DNA of 64,000 nucleotides from Shewanella inventionis (GCF_014641855.1 NZ_BMII01000018.1:53200-117199); one strand, 5' to 3'. Shown: positions 19,563-31,110, counted from the first letter of the stretch. A program made the numbers and translations. Notes: a model not told the origin generated them from the sequence alone.

Positions 19563-20204
19563 TTATTTGTCTTGGAGCAACATACGCTCAGCCACAGGTT
19601 TAAAACTTTTACGATGCTCAGCCAACACACCGTGCAATGCCAGGGCTTCAAAATGCGCTTTTGTCGGATAACCTTTATGTTTAGCAAAGCCATATTGAGG
19701 ATATTGGCTGTCTAAGATAGCCATTTCAGCATCACGGGTCACTTTAGCAATAATGGATGCAGCGCTTATGGCGTCCACTAAACCATCACCTTTAATCACC
19801 GCATGACTGGCAATACCAAAATCAGGTACACGATTGCCATCAACTAACACACGTTTGGGCTGAATAGTTAACCCAGCAACCGCACGTTGCATGGCTAACA
19901 TGGTGGCATGCAAAATATTTAGCTCATCAATTTCTGCAGGGCTAGCACGGCCAACACTTACACTGAGCGCATTGTTGATAATATCGTGATATAACGCATT
20001 ACGGCGTTTTTCACTGAGCTTTTTAGAGTCATTTAAGCCTGCAATCGGTTTGTTAGGATCTAAAATCACTGCAGCGGTCACGACATCCCCAACCAGTGGT
20101 CCACGCCCGACTTCGTCAACGCCAGCAACAATACCATCTGTTATTATCACTACTTGCTCTGGTGTGATGTTTTTTATTACTACAGGGAGCGTGTTTAGGA
20201 TCAT
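19563..20204 (-). CDS. rnhB: ribonuclease HII
   Basis: The protein has 213 residues. The motif [17 protein letters not shown] near residue 28 carries the first catalytic Asp-Glu pair, and the later acidic residues lie in the LVDGN and [13 protein letters not shown] segments. The enzyme cuts the RNA strand of RNA-DNA hybrids and removes single ribonucleotides from DNA. AAGGA lies 8 bases before the ATG. The N-terminus is about 15-20 residues longer than in E. coli. The gene starts 18 bp after the lpxB stop, so it belongs to the lipid A operon, a conserved arrangement. Confidence 0.96.
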   Translation of the reverse strand: MILNTLPVVIKNITPEQVVIITDGIVAGVDEVGRGPLVGDVVTAAVILDPNKPIAGLNDSKKLSEKRRNALYHDIINNALSVSVGRASPAEIDELNILHATMLAMQRAVAGLTIQPKRVLVDGNRVPDFGIASHAVIKGDGLVDAISAASIIAKVTRDAEMAILDSQYPQYGFAKHKGYPTKAHFEALALHGVLAEHRKSFKPVAERMLLQDK

Positions 20205-20222
20205 TAATCAATTCCTTAATGC

Positions 20223-21371
20223 TTATTGCGTTGCGAGTAAAGCATCTACGGCATCGGCGGCGCGTTCACTGGCATTACATTTAAGCAATTGATGCAGTTG
20301 CTCAAAACGGGCATTTAACGGTGCAAAATCTTTATTAAGCTGATCAATTATCGCATCTGCAATAAGTTGGGGTTGGCAATTAGCTTGCATCAACTCAGGC
20401 ACAATTGTTTCGTTTGCCAATAAATTGGGAAGCGAGTAGTTCTTAATCATCATCATACGAATAGCAATCGCATAGGTGATTGGGCTCACACGATACGAAA
20501 CCACCATAGGGCGTTTAACTAGCATCGCTTCTAAGGTAGCTGTGCCTGATGCCAATAAAATACAATCTGCTGCTGCCATGACTTCACGCGATTTACCATC
20601 AACAAGGTGAATGGCTAAATCTGGAGCAAATTGTTGTAATGCATCGGTAAACTGTTTTCGCCTTGCTTCATTGACAACCGGAGTAACCAGCTTAATGTCT
20701 GGGTATGCTTGCTTAACCAACACGGCTGCCTTGATAAAAGGCTCTGCCAGTTGCGCAAGTTCACCACCACGAGAACCAGGTAACACAGCTAGGTATTCTG
20801 CTGTTGGGTCGAGGCCTAAATCTAAACGAGCGGCTAATTTGTCGCTTTGCATTGGGATATCGTCGGCTAGCGTGTGGCCAACGAATGTGCAAGGGACCTG
20901 ATGTTTATCGTAAAAGGCTTTTTCAAACGGCAGTAACGACAACACCATATTGGTGGCTTTGGCAATTTTAAAGATGCGTTTCGGCCGCCATGCCCATACC
21001 GAGGGGCTAACATAATGCACAGTTTTAATGCCTTTAGCTTTTAACTTAAGCTCTAGGCCAATATTAAAATCAGGCGCATCAATACCAATAAAACAATCGG
21101 GTGCTAATTCAGTAATTTGTTTGATCAAACTTGTACGAATATGAAGTAATCGAGGTAAGCGCGACAGCACTTCCACGAGGCCCATTACGGCTAACTCTTC
21201 CATTGAAAATAAGCTTTCAAATCCGAGCGCTTGCATACGTGGGCCACCAATACCAATAAAACGGGCATCGGGATAACGTTTTTTTAGCGAATTAACTAAA
21301 CCCGCACCTAAAATATCGCCGGAGATTTCTCCGGCGACAATGGCAAATACTTTTTGAGTACCTTGTGTCAT
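20223..21371 (-). CDS. lpxB: lipid-A-disaccharide synthase
   Basis: The protein has 382 residues, the usual length. It begins with the characteristic [18 protein letters not shown] segment, and the glycosyltransferase-B core includes [11 protein letters not shown] and [10 protein letters not shown]. The enzyme joins UDP-2,3-diacylglucosamine and lipid X to form the lipid A disaccharide at the inner membrane. It is 8 bp downstream of lpxA and 18 bp upstream of rnhB in the same operon. Confidence 0.97.
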   Translation of the reverse strand: MTQGTQKVFAIVAGEISGDILGAGLVNSLKKRYPDARFIGIGGPRMQALGFESLFSMEELAVMGLVEVLSRLPRLLHIRTSLIKQITELAPDCFIGIDAPDFNIGLELKLKAKGIKTVHYVSPSVWAWRPKRIFKIAKATNMVLSLLPFEKAFYDKHQVPCTFVGHTLADDIPMQSDKLAARLDLGLDPTAEYLAVLPGSRGGELAQLAEPFIKAAVLVKQAYPDIKLVTPVVNEARRKQFTDALQQFAPDLAIHLVDGKSREVMAAADCILLASGTATLEAMLVKRPMVVSYRVSPITYAIAIRMMMIKNYSLPNLLANETIVPELMQANCQPQLIADAIIDQLNKDFAPLNARFEQLHQLLKCNASERAADAVDALLATQ

Positions 21372-21379
21372 CGTATCTT

Positions 21380-22150
21380 CTATCGAATAATGCCGCGACC
21401 AGGATGATTAATAAACGCCAAAAAGGCTTTTACATTTTCATCTTTTTCTGCCATTTCGCTAACTTCAGCATTGGCTTCTTCAATGGTTAAGCTCTTGCGA
21501 AACACTGCTTTATACGCATTTAAAATCGCGCGTTGGCTCTCTTTGGTAAAACCACGACGTTTTAAGCCTTCAAGGTTTAAGCCACGCGGCACAGCAGGAG
21601 AGCCCGCAGCCATGACAAATGGAGGCACATCTTGCAAAATAAGCGAGGCACCGGCAGTAAAGGCGTGATTACCAATACGCACAAACTGGTGAACACCCGT
21701 CATACCGCCAAGAATCACCCAATCACCCACATGAACATGGCCAGCGATTGAGGCATTGTTTGCCATGATCACGTTATTACCCACAACACAATCATGCGCA
21801 ATATGGACATAAGCCATAAACAAACAATTTGAACCAATGCGTGTTTCGCTGTTGTCTTGGGTAGTTCCGCGGTGAATGGTGACAGACTCACGGATAATAT
21901 TGTTATCACCGATAATTAAGCGAGTTTGTTCGCCAGCATACTTTTTGTCTTGGCACTCTTCACCGACTGAAGCAAATTGAAAAATGCGATTACCTTTACC
22001 AATCACAGTTGGGCCTTTAATGACCACGTGTGAGCTGATCCAGTTATCATCGCCAATTTCAACGTTTTCGCCGATATAAGTCCAAGGGCCAATAGTCACG
22101 TTTTGACCAATTTTTGCAGTAGGGTGAACAAACGCTAATTTATCTATCAC
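21380..22150 (-). CDS. lpxA: UDP-N-acetylglucosamine acyltransferase
   Basis: The protein has 256 residues and a left-handed beta-helix of hexapeptide repeats. The catalytic histidine lies in [14 protein letters not shown]. It starts with GTG at 22150, overlapping the fabZ stop in GTGA, so the two are translationally coupled. The enzyme transfers an R-3-hydroxyacyl chain from ACP to UDP-GlcNAc, the first step of lipid A synthesis. FabZ competes for the same hydroxyacyl-ACP pool, which makes the coupling meaningful. Confidence 0.97.
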   Translation of the reverse strand: MIDKLAFVHPTAKIGQNVTIGPWTYIGENVEIGDDNWISSHVVIKGPTVIGKGNRIFQFASVGEECQDKKYAGEQTRLIIGDNNIIRESVTIHRGTTQDNSETRIGSNCLFMAYVHIAHDCVVGNNVIMANNASIAGHVHVGDWVILGGMTGVHQFVRIGNHAFTAGASLILQDVPPFVMAAGSPAVPRGLNLEGLKRRGFTKESQRAILNAYKAVFRKSLTIEEANAEVSEMAEKDENVKAFLAFINHPGRGIIR

Positions 22151-22608
22151 TTTTTAATCTCTCTACGTGCACACATGATTTCGGCAGAGCAAACTAGCTC
22201 ACCATCGACCAATGCTTCACCAATAAATACACCAATACCACGGCGCTCTTTAATCATTTTAACGTGGAAATGTAATTGATCGCCTGGCTCAACAACGCGT
22301 TTAAAACGCGCTTTATCGATACCAGCAAAATAATACAATACGTCTGGAGACGGCTCTGTGCTCATGGTTTTAAAAGCCAGTAATCCTGTTGCTTGCGCCA
22401 TAGCTTCTAAAATCAATACACCAGGCATAACAGGTTGCACAGGGAAATGGCCTTGAAAAAAAGGCTCATTGATGGTTACATTTTTAATCGCGTGTAATTG
22501 CTCACCTACGGTAAAATCTAAAACACGGTCGATCAACAAAAATGGATATCTATGAGGCAGATACTTAAGGATCTCTTTAATATCCATGGTGTTTAATTGG
22601 TTTGACAC
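22147..22608 (-). CDS. fabZ: 3-hydroxyacyl-ACP dehydratase
   Basis: The frame is open to 22626, but AAGGA sits 5 bases before a GTG at 22608, and the product from there ([20 protein letters not shown]) matches the known length of about 153 residues. The hot-dog fold's active histidine is in [20 protein letters not shown], starting near residue 53, with the glutamate a few residues later. The enzyme dehydrates 3-hydroxyacyl-ACP in fatty acid elongation. It lies between lpxD and lpxA and overlaps lpxA by 4 bp. Confidence 0.96.
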   Translation of the reverse strand: MSNQLNTMDIKEILKYLPHRYPFLLIDRVLDFTVGEQLHAIKNVTINEPFFQGHFPVQPVMPGVLILEAMAQATGLLAFKTMSTEPSPDVLYYFAGIDKARFKRVVEPGDQLHFHVKMIKERRGIGVFIGEALVDGELVCSAEIMCARREIKK

Positions 22609-22638
22609 ACTACATTCCTTAATCAAGGCTACACTGGG

Positions 22639-23664
22639 TTATTCGTCGCCCTTGGCACTTTTTTCGAGTAGTTTAACTCGGTTAAATAGTTCATCTAATT
22701 GGCGGAAACGTACAGTATTACGACGCCAAAGCTTGTTTTCCATCGCTATTGTAGCAGATGAATAGACGCCTTTTTCATGAATTGTGCTGGTAACATTAGT
22801 ACCACCTGAAATATGAACACCATCTGCGATGCTAATATGCCCAGCAACAGCACAACCACCACCGATAATACAATATTTACCAATTGTCGCACTGCCCGCA
22901 ATAATAGAACCGCCAGCCATTGCAGTGTTTTGGCCAATCACCACATTATGCGCAATTTGCACTTGGTTATCGATAATCACACCATTGTGTATTTCGGTAT
23001 GGGATAATGCCCCACGGTCAATACTGGTACATGCACCGATTTCAACATTATTGCCAATCCGTACACCACCCGTTTGGGGTATTTTAATCCAATTACCGCG
23101 TTCATTGGCATAACCAAAGCCATCAGAACCAATAACGGTACCAGACTGAACAAGACAGTTTTGCCCCATATGAACGTCATGATAAATCGTTACGTTAGCC
23201 CAAAGTCGTGAGCCAGAACCAATAATGGAGTCTTGGCCAATCACACAACCGGGACCAACTTGAACGTTTTCACCTAAAATGACGCCCGCGTCAATCACTG
23301 CATTTGCACCAATTGCCACACCCTCACCAATAATAGCCGATGGGTCTATTTGCGCAGATGGATGAATACCTAGCGCCTGTTTTGGTGTGGTATCGAGTAA
23401 CTGAGCCACGCGGGCAAACGCCACGTATGGATCACCTACAATTAGGGCGTTACCTTGATAAAACTCTGCATCTTTTTCACTTAGCAATACCGCGCTAGCT
23501 TGAGTCGCCTCAAGCTGTGCACGATATTTACTATTGGCTAAAAAAGAGAGTTGGCCTTGGGCCGCATCTTCAAGGGTAGCGACACTGGTGATTTCCAATG
23601 ATGTATCACCTTTTATTGTTGCGCCCAGTAATTGGCCTAGCTCTTTTAAAGTCACTTTTTGCAT
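22639..23664 (-). CDS. lpxD: UDP-3-O-(3-hydroxyacyl)glucosamine N-acyltransferase
   Basis: The protein has 341 residues. An N-terminal uridine-binding domain (about residues 1-100) precedes a long left-handed beta-helix of hexapeptide repeats, with the catalytic histidine in QVQIAHNVVIGQNTA. It adds the second hydroxyacyl chain in lipid A synthesis. It follows skp by 5 bp and precedes fabZ by about 30 bp. Start and length agree with the family. Confidence 0.97.
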   Translation of the reverse strand: MQKVTLKELGQLLGATIKGDTSLEITSVATLEDAAQGQLSFLANSKYRAQLEATQASAVLLSEKDAEFYQGNALIVGDPYVAFARVAQLLDTTPKQALGIHPSAQIDPSAIIGEGVAIGANAVIDAGVILGENVQVGPGCVIGQDSIIGSGSRLWANVTIYHDVHMGQNCLVQSGTVIGSDGFGYANERGNWIKIPQTGGVRIGNNVEIGACTSIDRGALSHTEIHNGVIIDNQVQIAHNVVIGQNTAMAGGSIIAGSATIGKYCIIGGGCAVAGHISIADGVHISGGTNVTSTIHEKGVYSSATIAMENKLWRRNTVRFRQLDELFNRVKLLEKSAKGDE

Positions 23665-23669
23665 ATTAC

Positions 23670-24176
23670 TTATTTGCCTTTGCTTAAGGCTTCAACCACT
23701 TTGCCGCTGATGTCAGCTTCTGGCTTAACAAAAATCACCGCACCACGTTGTAGTACTAGGTCATAATTTTCTTTGCCAGCAATAGTGTTAATGGCTTTTT
23801 GAACTTGAACTAATAGCTTATTTTGCTCTTCACCTTGACGACGACGCATGTCTTCATCAAGTGCTTTGCCTTTTAATTGGAATTCTGATTTTAACGAATC
23901 CATTTTACGTACTAGTTCAGTTTTTTGTGTATCGCTCATCAACGCGCCGTCACGTTGCTGCTTTTCAACCAAAGAACGCATTTCTTCCTGCATTTTTTGA
24001 ACTTCAGCAACACGATCACCAAACTCAGCTTTTAATGATTTAGAAATTTGCTCGCGCTGCGGCAACTGCTCAAACACTTCACCCATGTCAACCACAGCAA
24101 TTTTTTCTGCGTGTGCAAGCATAGGCGTAGCGATTAATGCCAATGTTACTAGTGCGCGATTTACCATCTTTTTCAA
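23670..24176 (-). CDS. skp: periplasmic chaperone Skp (OmpH)
   Basis: The protein has 168 residues: a signal peptide (LVTLALIATPMLAHA), then a short core strand and a long, charged, alpha-helical arm region with heptad-like spacing typical of the jellyfish-shaped Skp trimer. It escorts unfolded outer-membrane proteins across the periplasm to the BAM complex. It sits between bamA and lpxD, the conserved order. Confidence 0.95.
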   Translation of the reverse strand: MKKMVNRALVTLALIATPMLAHAEKIAVVDMGEVFEQLPQREQISKSLKAEFGDRVAEVQKMQEEMRSLVEKQQRDGALMSDTQKTELVRKMDSLKSEFQLKGKALDEDMRRRQGEEQNKLLVQVQKAINTIAGKENYDLVLQRGAVIFVKPEADISGKVVEALSKGK

Positions 24177-24231
24177 AGTAGACTCCTATTAAATTTGTTG
24201 TTATCAGCAAAACCTGCCGAGTGTATTTGTT

Positions 24232-26715
24232 TTAGAACGTTTTGCCAATATTGAACGAGAAAATCTCTGTTTCATCGTCTTCATATTCTTTTATCGGCCA
24301 GGCTAAACTGAACACCATAGGGCCCATTGGGGATAGCCACTGAACGCTCAAACCCCATGACGCACGGATGCGTTCAGGGTCGCTATAATCACTTAACTGC
24401 GAAAATTGATCGGCTGGAAGATAACGATAACCATCATAGTCAAATTCGGTATCCCATACGTTACCCGCATCTAAAAAGAAACTGGTACGTACTGAGTTTG
24501 TGTAAGCCTCATCTAAAAATGGCGTTGGTACAATCATTTCTAAGCTTGCTGTAGCAATCGCGTTACCACCAATAGAGTTACCTTCGCTAACATAAACCGT
24601 GTCTATGTCACCTGGTAAACTACAGCCATCACCTGATGGATCAGGTGAACAAGCGGTGCTACCACGATATAGATAGAATGAGCGAGGACCTACTGAGTTA
24701 GACTTAAAGCCACGCAAAGAGCTTGAGCCACCTGAATAGTAGTTTTCCCAAAACGGTAAAATTTGATCATTGTCGTTAAACTGACCATAACCGTTTGCAT
24801 AACCTAACCGCGCACGGGCTAATAATACAAATCCGTGTTGGCGAGTTAGTGGGAAATAATAGTTCGTATCAAAATCTGTTTTAAAATACTGTAAATCAGA
24901 TCCTGGAACCGTGATTTTACCACTCAAACGCTGAGATGAACCGTCTGTTGGGAACGTACCACGGTTAAGCGTGCTTCTGTACCACCCAGCTGTCAATTCA
25001 AAGTTATCAAAACTTAAATCGGCATCTACTTCATCGTTTTCACGGTAAATATTGTAAAAACGTACGGCCTGCTCATATGACGAAATTTCAGAAATCGTGT
25101 TATGACGATAACCAATACCACCGTTTAAGCGGTTAGATTCGTTAATTGGGAAACCTGAGTTTAACGCAACACCGTAAGATTTATTCTTGTAGCGTTCAAG
25201 GTTAGCCTCGTTGGCATCAAACTCGTTCCAGTAAACACTGCCGCCTAAACTAACACCGTCTTTAGTAAAATAGGGGTCGGTATAAGACACGGTAGCACTT
25301 TTAGAATACTTGTTTGTATTGATGCTGATCCCTGCTTGGTTACCTGTACCAAGGAAGTTATTTTGCTCAATACCAAACTGTAAGCTCACGCCAGACTCAG
25401 TACCATAGCCCACGCCGGCATTAAACGAGCCAGATGGCTGTTCTTTTACGGTTACGGCCACATCCACCAGATCGTCACTACCTGGTACTTGTATTGTCTC
25501 AGTTTCTACCGTTTCAAAATAACCTAAGCGGTTAAGACGCGTTTTAGACTGTTCAATTTGCGCTGAGTTTAACCAAGCGCCTTCCATTTGGCGTAATTCA
25601 CGGCGCATCACTTCGTCTTTGGTGACAGTGTTGCCCGTAAAGTTAATTGAGCGTACATAAACACGTTTCCCTGGCTTAACATTGATGTTTAACACAACTT
25701 CTTTGTTTTCATCATCAATTTCAGGGTAGGTTTTCACTTCAGGATAAGCGTAACCAAAACGGCCAAGGTATTTACTGTACATTTCTTCAGTAAATGTCAC
25801 ATCTGCGCCGTTGTACATATTGCCAGCTTTAATCGGCAATATTGATCTCATTAACTCTTCACGGCCCATTAAATCACCGACGAGGTTAACTTCTTTAATC
25901 TTGTACTTTTCACCTTCTTTAACGTTGATTGTGATGTACAAACCTTTACGGTCTGGGGTCATCGCAACCTGAGTTGAAGTCACTTCAAAGCGAATATAGC
26001 CTTGGTTGTGATAATAGGTTTTAATGGTTTCAAGATCGGCTTGTAACTTTTGCTTTTGATAGCGACGTTCGCCAAATAAATCCCACCAAGCAACATAGTC
26101 TTTAAGCTCAAGCATGCTGATCAGCTCGGAGTCAGAAAACACTGTGTTACCGACAACGTTAATTTGGCGAATTTCTGCCGCTAGGCCTTCTGTAAACTTA
26201 AATTTAAGTTCTACTCGGTTACGCGGTAAATTGATAATTTGCGCTTCAACTTTAGCGCCATACTTACCCACGCCGTAATAGAAGTCTTGCAGGCCTTTTT
26301 CAATGCCTGACAACATAGTTCTATCTAACGACTCACCCGATTTAACACCAGAGCCATCAAGACTTTCTTGTAACTGTTCGTCTTTAATATCTTTATTACC
26401 TTCAAACGAGATAACACTGATCGTTGGACGCTCTTTAACAACAACGTACAGTATGCCATTTTCATGGCTTACGTTGATGCTTTCAAAGTTAGTTGAACCA
26501 TATAAACTCTTAATGGCTTGCTGTAATTTAACTTCATCTATTGTGTCACCTATTTTCACAGGCAAACTTAATAGCGCTGCACCGAGAGCAACTCGTTGCA
26601 AACCTTCTACTTGAATGTCGGTCACTTCAAAAGGTTGGAAAGTTTCTGCCCAACCATTCCCTGAAAAAGACGCGCCGACGAATAACATCGAGGCAAAAAT
26701 TTTATTAAATCTCAT
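24232..26715 (-). CDS. bamA: outer membrane protein assembly factor BamA
   Basis: The protein has 827 residues with a signal peptide ending near GNGWA. Five POTRA domains fill roughly residues 25-425; an example is the segment FEVTDIQVEGLQRVA at the start of the first. The C-terminal ~400 residues form the 16-strand beta-barrel and end in phenylalanine (FNIGKTF), the beta-signal of outer-membrane proteins. The VRIRxSxGxGxxW-like lid motif appears as RIRASWGLSVQW near the end. It is the central insertase of the BAM complex. It lies between rseP and skp, all on one strand. Confidence 0.97.
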   Translation of the reverse strand: MRFNKIFASMLFVGASFSGNGWAETFQPFEVTDIQVEGLQRVALGAALLSLPVKIGDTIDEVKLQQAIKSLYGSTNFESINVSHENGILYVVVKERPTISVISFEGNKDIKDEQLQESLDGSGVKSGESLDRTMLSGIEKGLQDFYYGVGKYGAKVEAQIINLPRNRVELKFKFTEGLAAEIRQINVVGNTVFSDSELISMLELKDYVAWWDLFGERRYQKQKLQADLETIKTYYHNQGYIRFEVTSTQVAMTPDRKGLYITINVKEGEKYKIKEVNLVGDLMGREELMRSILPIKAGNMYNGADVTFTEEMYSKYLGRFGYAYPEVKTYPEIDDENKEVVLNINVKPGKRVYVRSINFTGNTVTKDEVMRRELRQMEGAWLNSAQIEQSKTRLNRLGYFETVETETIQVPGSDDLVDVAVTVKEQPSGSFNAGVGYGTESGVSLQFGIEQNNFLGTGNQAGISINTNKYSKSATVSYTDPYFTKDGVSLGGSVYWNEFDANEANLERYKNKSYGVALNSGFPINESNRLNGGIGYRHNTISEISSYEQAVRFYNIYRENDEVDADLSFDNFELTAGWYRSTLNRGTFPTDGSSQRLSGKITVPGSDLQYFKTDFDTNYYFPLTRQHGFVLLARARLGYANGYGQFNDNDQILPFWENYYSGGSSSLRGFKSNSVGPRSFYLYRGSTACSPDPSGDGCSLPGDIDTVYVSEGNSIGGNAIATASLEMIVPTPFLDEAYTNSVRTSFFLDAGNVWDTEFDYDGYRYLPADQFSQLSDYSDPERIRASWGLSVQWLSPMGPMVFSLAWPIKEYEDDETEIFSFNIGKTF

Positions 26716-26746
26716 AGAGCACTTCTAATTATTAGTCTGTCCTTGC

Positions 26747-28120
26747 TCAGAGTCGGGCAAAATCGTTGAATAGGGCGACACCCATCAACATTAGCAGCAG
26801 AGCTGCGCCAAACCTGAAACCTATTTCCTGCACCGTTTCGGGTACAGGCTTACCAGTAATCACTTCTACAAAGTAATACAGCAAGTGTCCACCATCAAGC
26901 ACGGGTAAAGGCATTAAATTAATAATGCCTAAATTAACGCTGATGAGCGCGATAAACCCAAGAAAGTACACTAAACCGTAACTTGCACTGGCGCCAGCAC
27001 CTTGTGCAATTGATATAGGACCACTTAAGTTTTTCACCGACACATCGCCGGTAAATAATTTTCCAATCATCTTAAAACTGACAACAACCAGCTGCCAGGT
27101 TTTATCTGTTGCAGCGATGAAAGAATCTACTATGCCATACTCAAGCTCAAAGCGCATACTGTCAGGCCAAGGCGCTTGTGTAGGGCTTATGCCAACAATT
27201 CCAATGGTTTGTCCATCTGCGTTTTGTTGGGCTTTGGGTGTTACATCCACATTAATCATCTGGTTATCTCTGATTAATGTCATGGTTAACGTTTTATTTG
27301 CTGACGCTTGTACCACATCAACAAAGGCTTTCCAATCATTGAAAGGTTCGCCGTTAATTGCTGTCAATGTATCACCAACGACAATACCAGCCTGTTCTGC
27401 CGCACTATCTGGCGAGACTAAGGCGATGGTTGGATCAATACCAGGACGATAAATACCTAACCCCAATGACGTAATAGGTGAGGTTTTTTCTGGGTCGAAT
27501 TTCCAATCGCTGGTGTCTAGAGTTACCGTTTTAGTTGGCATGTCCATACCAGATAATGTCGGTAATGGTGCTAGGGTTAAACTAAGACTGCTGTCACCAA
27601 TGTGCCCCACTAACGCCAGATTAACTTCTTCCCATGTCCGAACTTTTTGACCCGAAACCGCTAAAATTTGTTGTGGCTCAACCACATTGATAATACCTGC
27701 TGGGCTATTTGATTGGGTACTATCAATGACGGGTTTCAATGATGGCGTACCTATCATGTACATGACATACAGCGCCAAAATGGCAAAAATAAAATTAGCT
27801 ATTGGACCTGCTGAAACAATGGCGATACGCTGCCAAACGGTTTTGCGATTAAAAGCCTGGTCAACTAATTCGGCTGGCACGTCTTCAACACGCTCATCAA
27901 GCATTTTAACGTAACCACCTAATGGGATCATTGCCACCACATACTCGGTGCCGTCTTGGCCCATTTTGCGCCAAATGGCTTTACCAAAACCGATAGAGAA
28001 ACGCTCAACCTTTACGCCACAGCGGCGGGCAACCCAAAAATGGCCGTATTCATGAGCTGTAATTAAAATGCCCAATGCTACGATAAATGAACCTAGGCTC
28101 CACAAAAAATCTATCATCAT
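26747..28120 (-). CDS. rseP: site-2 protease RseP
   Basis: The protein has 457 residues. The zinc-protease motif HEYGH lies in the first membrane segment (near residue 23), and the second active-site motif is PLPVLDGGH near the C-terminus. Two PDZ domains in the periplasmic loop lie at about residues 115-310. RseP cleaves the anti-sigma factor RseA in the membrane to release the envelope-stress sigma factor, and clears signal-peptide remnants. Two ATG codons in tandem make the exact start ambiguous by one residue; GGGGA lies just upstream. It is 10 bp after dxr. Confidence 0.96.
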   Translation of the reverse strand: MMIDFLWSLGSFIVALGILITAHEYGHFWVARRCGVKVERFSIGFGKAIWRKMGQDGTEYVVAMIPLGGYVKMLDERVEDVPAELVDQAFNRKTVWQRIAIVSAGPIANFIFAILALYVMYMIGTPSLKPVIDSTQSNSPAGIINVVEPQQILAVSGQKVRTWEEVNLALVGHIGDSSLSLTLAPLPTLSGMDMPTKTVTLDTSDWKFDPEKTSPITSLGLGIYRPGIDPTIALVSPDSAAEQAGIVVGDTLTAINGEPFNDWKAFVDVVQASANKTLTMTLIRDNQMINVDVTPKAQQNADGQTIGIVGISPTQAPWPDSMRFELEYGIVDSFIAATDKTWQLVVVSFKMIGKLFTGDVSVKNLSGPISIAQGAGASASYGLVYFLGFIALISVNLGIINLMPLPVLDGGHLLYYFVEVITGKPVPETVQEIGFRFGAALLLMLMGVALFNDFARL

Positions 28121-28129
28121 TCCCCTGAA

Positions 28130-29329
28130 TTAATTAAGCGCGTTGATAAACGACTTTGCCGTATTTCGCGCCTGGTTATCAAGCTGTAAAATATCGTCAA
28201 TACTGGCTAAACGTGTTTGTTGTACCGACGCCAAACAATGATGGTTAACACCAGCAATATCGGTAAAACGGATCTGACCTTTTAAAAAAGCATCGACAGC
28301 GATTTCATTGGCTGCATTTAAAACTGTCGTGGCCTCCTGACCTTGTTCACAAGCTTGCATTGCTAAACGCAAACACGGAAAACGATTAAAATCAGGTTCA
28401 CAAAAGCTTAATTGTCCGACTTTGAAAAAGTCTAAAGGTTCAACACCAGCGTCAATTCTTTGCGGATAGCTCATACAATGAGCAATTGGCGTGCGCATAT
28501 CCGGGTTTCCCATCTGTGCGATAACAGAGCCATCACGATATTGCACCATAGAATGAATGACACTCTGAGGGTGAATAACCACTTTAAGCTGATCTTTTTG
28601 GGTATTAAACAACCAACGAGCTTCTATGAACTCTAAGCCTTTATTCATCATGGTGGCAGAATCAACAGAGATTTTGGGCCCCATTGACCAATTAGGATGT
28701 TTACAAGCCTGGGCAGGTGTCATGCCACTTAAGGTGGTTAAATCGGTTTGTAAAAACGGACCGCCTGAACCGGTCAATAAGATATGTGAAATGCCATGTT
28801 GACCAAGGTCGCAGTAGCCAAGTTGCCCCTGAACTTGCACGGGTAAACATTGAAAAATCGCATTATGCTCGCTGTCTACCGGTAATACAGTCGCACCAGA
28901 AGCCTTTGCCGTAGCCATAAACAACTCACCAGACATAACCAGAGCTTCTTTATTTGCCAGCAACACGCGCTTACCTGCTTTAACGGCATCAAACGTGGGC
29001 ACTAACCCAGCAGCACCAACAATGGCCGCCATCACAGTATCGGTTCGGCTATCTGTAACAAGCGCATTAAGCGCCTGTGCACCCGACGTAACCTCAGTAA
29101 CACAATCAACGGGAAGTAGAGCTTTAAGCTGCATAGCCGCGTGCTCATCAACCATATGTGCATATTGCGGTTGATGCTCAATACACAAGGCGAGCATTTT
29201 ATCAACGCTGGCATGAGCCACTAACCCAAAAACGGTAAATTGGCTAGGGTTGTTTGCTATTACGCTAAGGGTACTTGCCCCTATAGAGCCAGTTGCCCCT
29301 AATATCACCATATTTTGCATAGGAATCAC
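28130..29329 (-). CDS. dxr: 1-deoxy-D-xylulose 5-phosphate reductoisomerase
   Basis: The protein has 399 residues from a GTG at 29329 that overlaps the cdsA stop; an in-frame ATG at 29320 ([14 protein letters not shown]) is an equally plausible start. The NADPH-binding GATGSIG motif is at the N-terminus; the metal and substrate site includes PVDSEHNA, and the flexible loop region has [20 protein letters not shown]. The enzyme makes 2-C-methylerythritol 4-phosphate in the non-mevalonate isoprenoid pathway, feeding the downstream UppS substrate pool. Also called ispC. Confidence 0.97.
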   Translation of the reverse strand: MIPMQNMVILGATGSIGASTLSVIANNPSQFTVFGLVAHASVDKMLALCIEHQPQYAHMVDEHAAMQLKALLPVDCVTEVTSGAQALNALVTDSRTDTVMAAIVGAAGLVPTFDAVKAGKRVLLANKEALVMSGELFMATAKASGATVLPVDSEHNAIFQCLPVQVQGQLGYCDLGQHGISHILLTGSGGPFLQTDLTTLSGMTPAQACKHPNWSMGPKISVDSATMMNKGLEFIEARWLFNTQKDQLKVVIHPQSVIHSMVQYRDGSVIAQMGNPDMRTPIAHCMSYPQRIDAGVEPLDFFKVGQLSFCEPDFNRFPCLRLAMQACEQGQEATTVLNAANEIAVDAFLKGQIRFTDIAGVNHHCLASVQQTRLASIDDILQLDNQARNTAKSFINALN

Positions 29330-30183
29330 ATCCCCATGGCAATATAAATAAAGGTAAACACAGGAAATGCAGCGGTTAAGCTATCAATACGATCTAAAAT
29401 GCCGCCGTGGCCTGGCAAAATGGTACCCGAATCTTTTATGTTTGCAGCGCGTTTAAACATACTTTCAGATAAATCACCAAATGCAGAGGCAAGTGCAGTC
29501 ACTAACGTCACAACGACAAGTAAACCTAATTCTTGTTCTGGTGCAATATACATCACTCCAGCGACTACCACCATTGTCGTTAACAACCCACCAGCTAAGC
29601 CTTCTAAGGTTTTAGCAGGGCTAACGCTAGGCATTAATTTATGTTTACCAAGTGTACGGCCAGCAAAGTAAGCGCCTGTATCTGTTGCCCACACCACCAA
29701 CATAACCAAAAACACTAACGCACCACCGTAATAGGGTTCAACATTATAACTGAGTGACTTAAGTGCAATAAGCGAGGCAAAGCAAGGGACTAATGTCAAT
29801 TGCCCAAACATGGACTTTAACATTGGACTGGTTTTCCAGTATTTAGCGCTACTAGGGAAGCTCATCACCAATACACTACTCACCAACCACCAAAACACAC
29901 CAATACTGATTATAGCAAGGTACATGGGGTGCAACTGACCTTTAAACCATAACACATCTACAGGTACTGCTAAGTTAAGCGCAACTAACAAAACACCTAA
30001 GGTTGCAGTAAAAGACCACTGAGTCACATTACATTCTGGATCAATAAAACTGCCCCACTCTTTTGCAGCAACTAAAAAAACCGGCACGAGTATCCATGCA
30101 AAAAAGTGAGCTGGTAGTAAAAAAATCGCCCCGAGTACAATTGGGATTAACCACAATGCTGTTATTATTCGTTGTTTTAGCAA
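29326..30183 (-). CDS. cdsA: phosphatidate cytidylyltransferase
   Basis: The protein has 285 residues and about eight membrane segments. The CDP-diglyceride synthetase signature is present near the C-terminus, ending in [19 protein letters not shown]. It converts phosphatidic acid and CTP to CDP-diacylglycerol, the precursor of all phospholipids, in the inner membrane. It overlaps dxr by 4 bp and starts 21 bp after uppS. Confidence 0.96.
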   Translation of the reverse strand: MLKQRIITALWLIPIVLGAIFLLPAHFFAWILVPVFLVAAKEWGSFIDPECNVTQWSFTATLGVLLVALNLAVPVDVLWFKGQLHPMYLAIISIGVFWWLVSSVLVMSFPSSAKYWKTSPMLKSMFGQLTLVPCFASLIALKSLSYNVEPYYGGALVFLVMLVVWATDTGAYFAGRTLGKHKLMPSVSPAKTLEGLAGGLLTTMVVVAGVMYIAPEQELGLLVVVTLVTALASAFGDLSESMFKRAANIKDSGTILPGHGGILDRIDSLTAAFPVFTFIYIAMGM

Positions 30184-30204
30184 AAACTAATCCTCTTAAT
30201 ATTC

Positions 30205-31029
30205 TTATATTGCGCGTATTTGTTCTATTTGACTTCCAGTCAAACCAAAACGGCGCTGCCTACCGGCAAAAATAGCAAGGGCATCGCGAAATGCTTGCTC
30301 ATCAAAGTCAGGCCACAGGGTGTCAGTAAACACCAACTCGGCATAAGCGGCCTGCCATAAAACAAAATTACTAATGCGGTAATCCCCACCAGTACGGATC
30401 ATTAAATCAACTTCGCTCTGATTATGCATGCATAAATGTGCATTTAGTGCATCTTCTGTCATCTGACTGCTGTTGATTTCGCCAGTTGCGACCTTTTCGG
30501 CTAATTTTTGTGCCGCTTGTAAAATATCCCAACGCCCACCGTAGTTAGCCGCAACATTCAATATCAATCCGGTATTGGCTGCGGTTTTCTCTTGAGCTGT
30601 TGCAATCTGCTGCTGTAAACGGGCAGAAAATCGACTGGTATCGCCGATAATATTCAGTTTTACTTGGTTTTTGTCGAGCAATTTAAGCTCACGCTGTAAC
30701 ACAGTAAAAAACAGTTCCATCAATAAACTGACTTCTTTATCTGGTCTGCGCCAATTCTCACTCGAAAACGCGAACAAGGTTAACGATTCAATCCCTAACT
30801 GGCTTGCAGTGCTAACAGCACGACGCACCGCTTTAACCCCGGCTTTATGGCCAAACACACGAGCTTTGCCCTGTAATTGCGCCCAGCGACCATTACCATC
30901 CATGATAATTGCAACATGCTTAGGTAGAGATTGTTTAACCACATCAGATAATTGTCCCGGCAACAATTGTGAAGCGACTTGCTCCGACTCGTTATTAGGG
31001 TCTGATTCAAACTCAACTGTAGACGACAT
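30205..31029 (-). CDS. uppS: undecaprenyl diphosphate synthase
   Basis: The protein has 274 residues, about 20 longer at the N-terminus than E. coli UppS. The catalytic aspartate is in [14 protein letters not shown], followed by the [11 protein letters not shown] motif and the C-terminal [15 protein letters not shown] and [12 protein letters not shown] segments. It extends farnesyl diphosphate with eight isopentenyl units in cis to make the cell-wall lipid carrier. The ATG at 31029 has AAAGGA 9 bases upstream. A hairpin terminator precedes it, so it may also have its own promoter. Confidence 0.96.
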   Translation of the reverse strand: MSSTVEFESDPNNESEQVASQLLPGQLSDVVKQSLPKHVAIIMDGNGRWAQLQGKARVFGHKAGVKAVRRAVSTASQLGIESLTLFAFSSENWRRPDKEVSLLMELFFTVLQRELKLLDKNQVKLNIIGDTSRFSARLQQQIATAQEKTAANTGLILNVAANYGGRWDILQAAQKLAEKVATGEINSSQMTEDALNAHLCMHNQSEVDLMIRTGGDYRISNFVLWQAAYAELVFTDTLWPDFDEQAFRDALAIFAGRQRRFGLTGSQIEQIRAI

Positions 31030-31054
31030 CTACGGCAATCCTTTATAAAAACAA

Positions 31055-31083
31055 ACGCCGTGTAGTATACCCTTACACGGCGT
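31055..31083 (-). terminator. hairpin terminator between frr and uppS
   Basis: A 10-bp perfect stem (ACGCCGTGTA with TACACGGCGT on the minus strand) is followed by TTGTTTTTAT. It lies just after the frr stop and just before uppS. It probably ends or attenuates the pyrH-frr transcript. Confidence 0.75.
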
Positions 31084-31110
31084 GTTAACTCTAGCGTCTA
31101 TATTGACAGA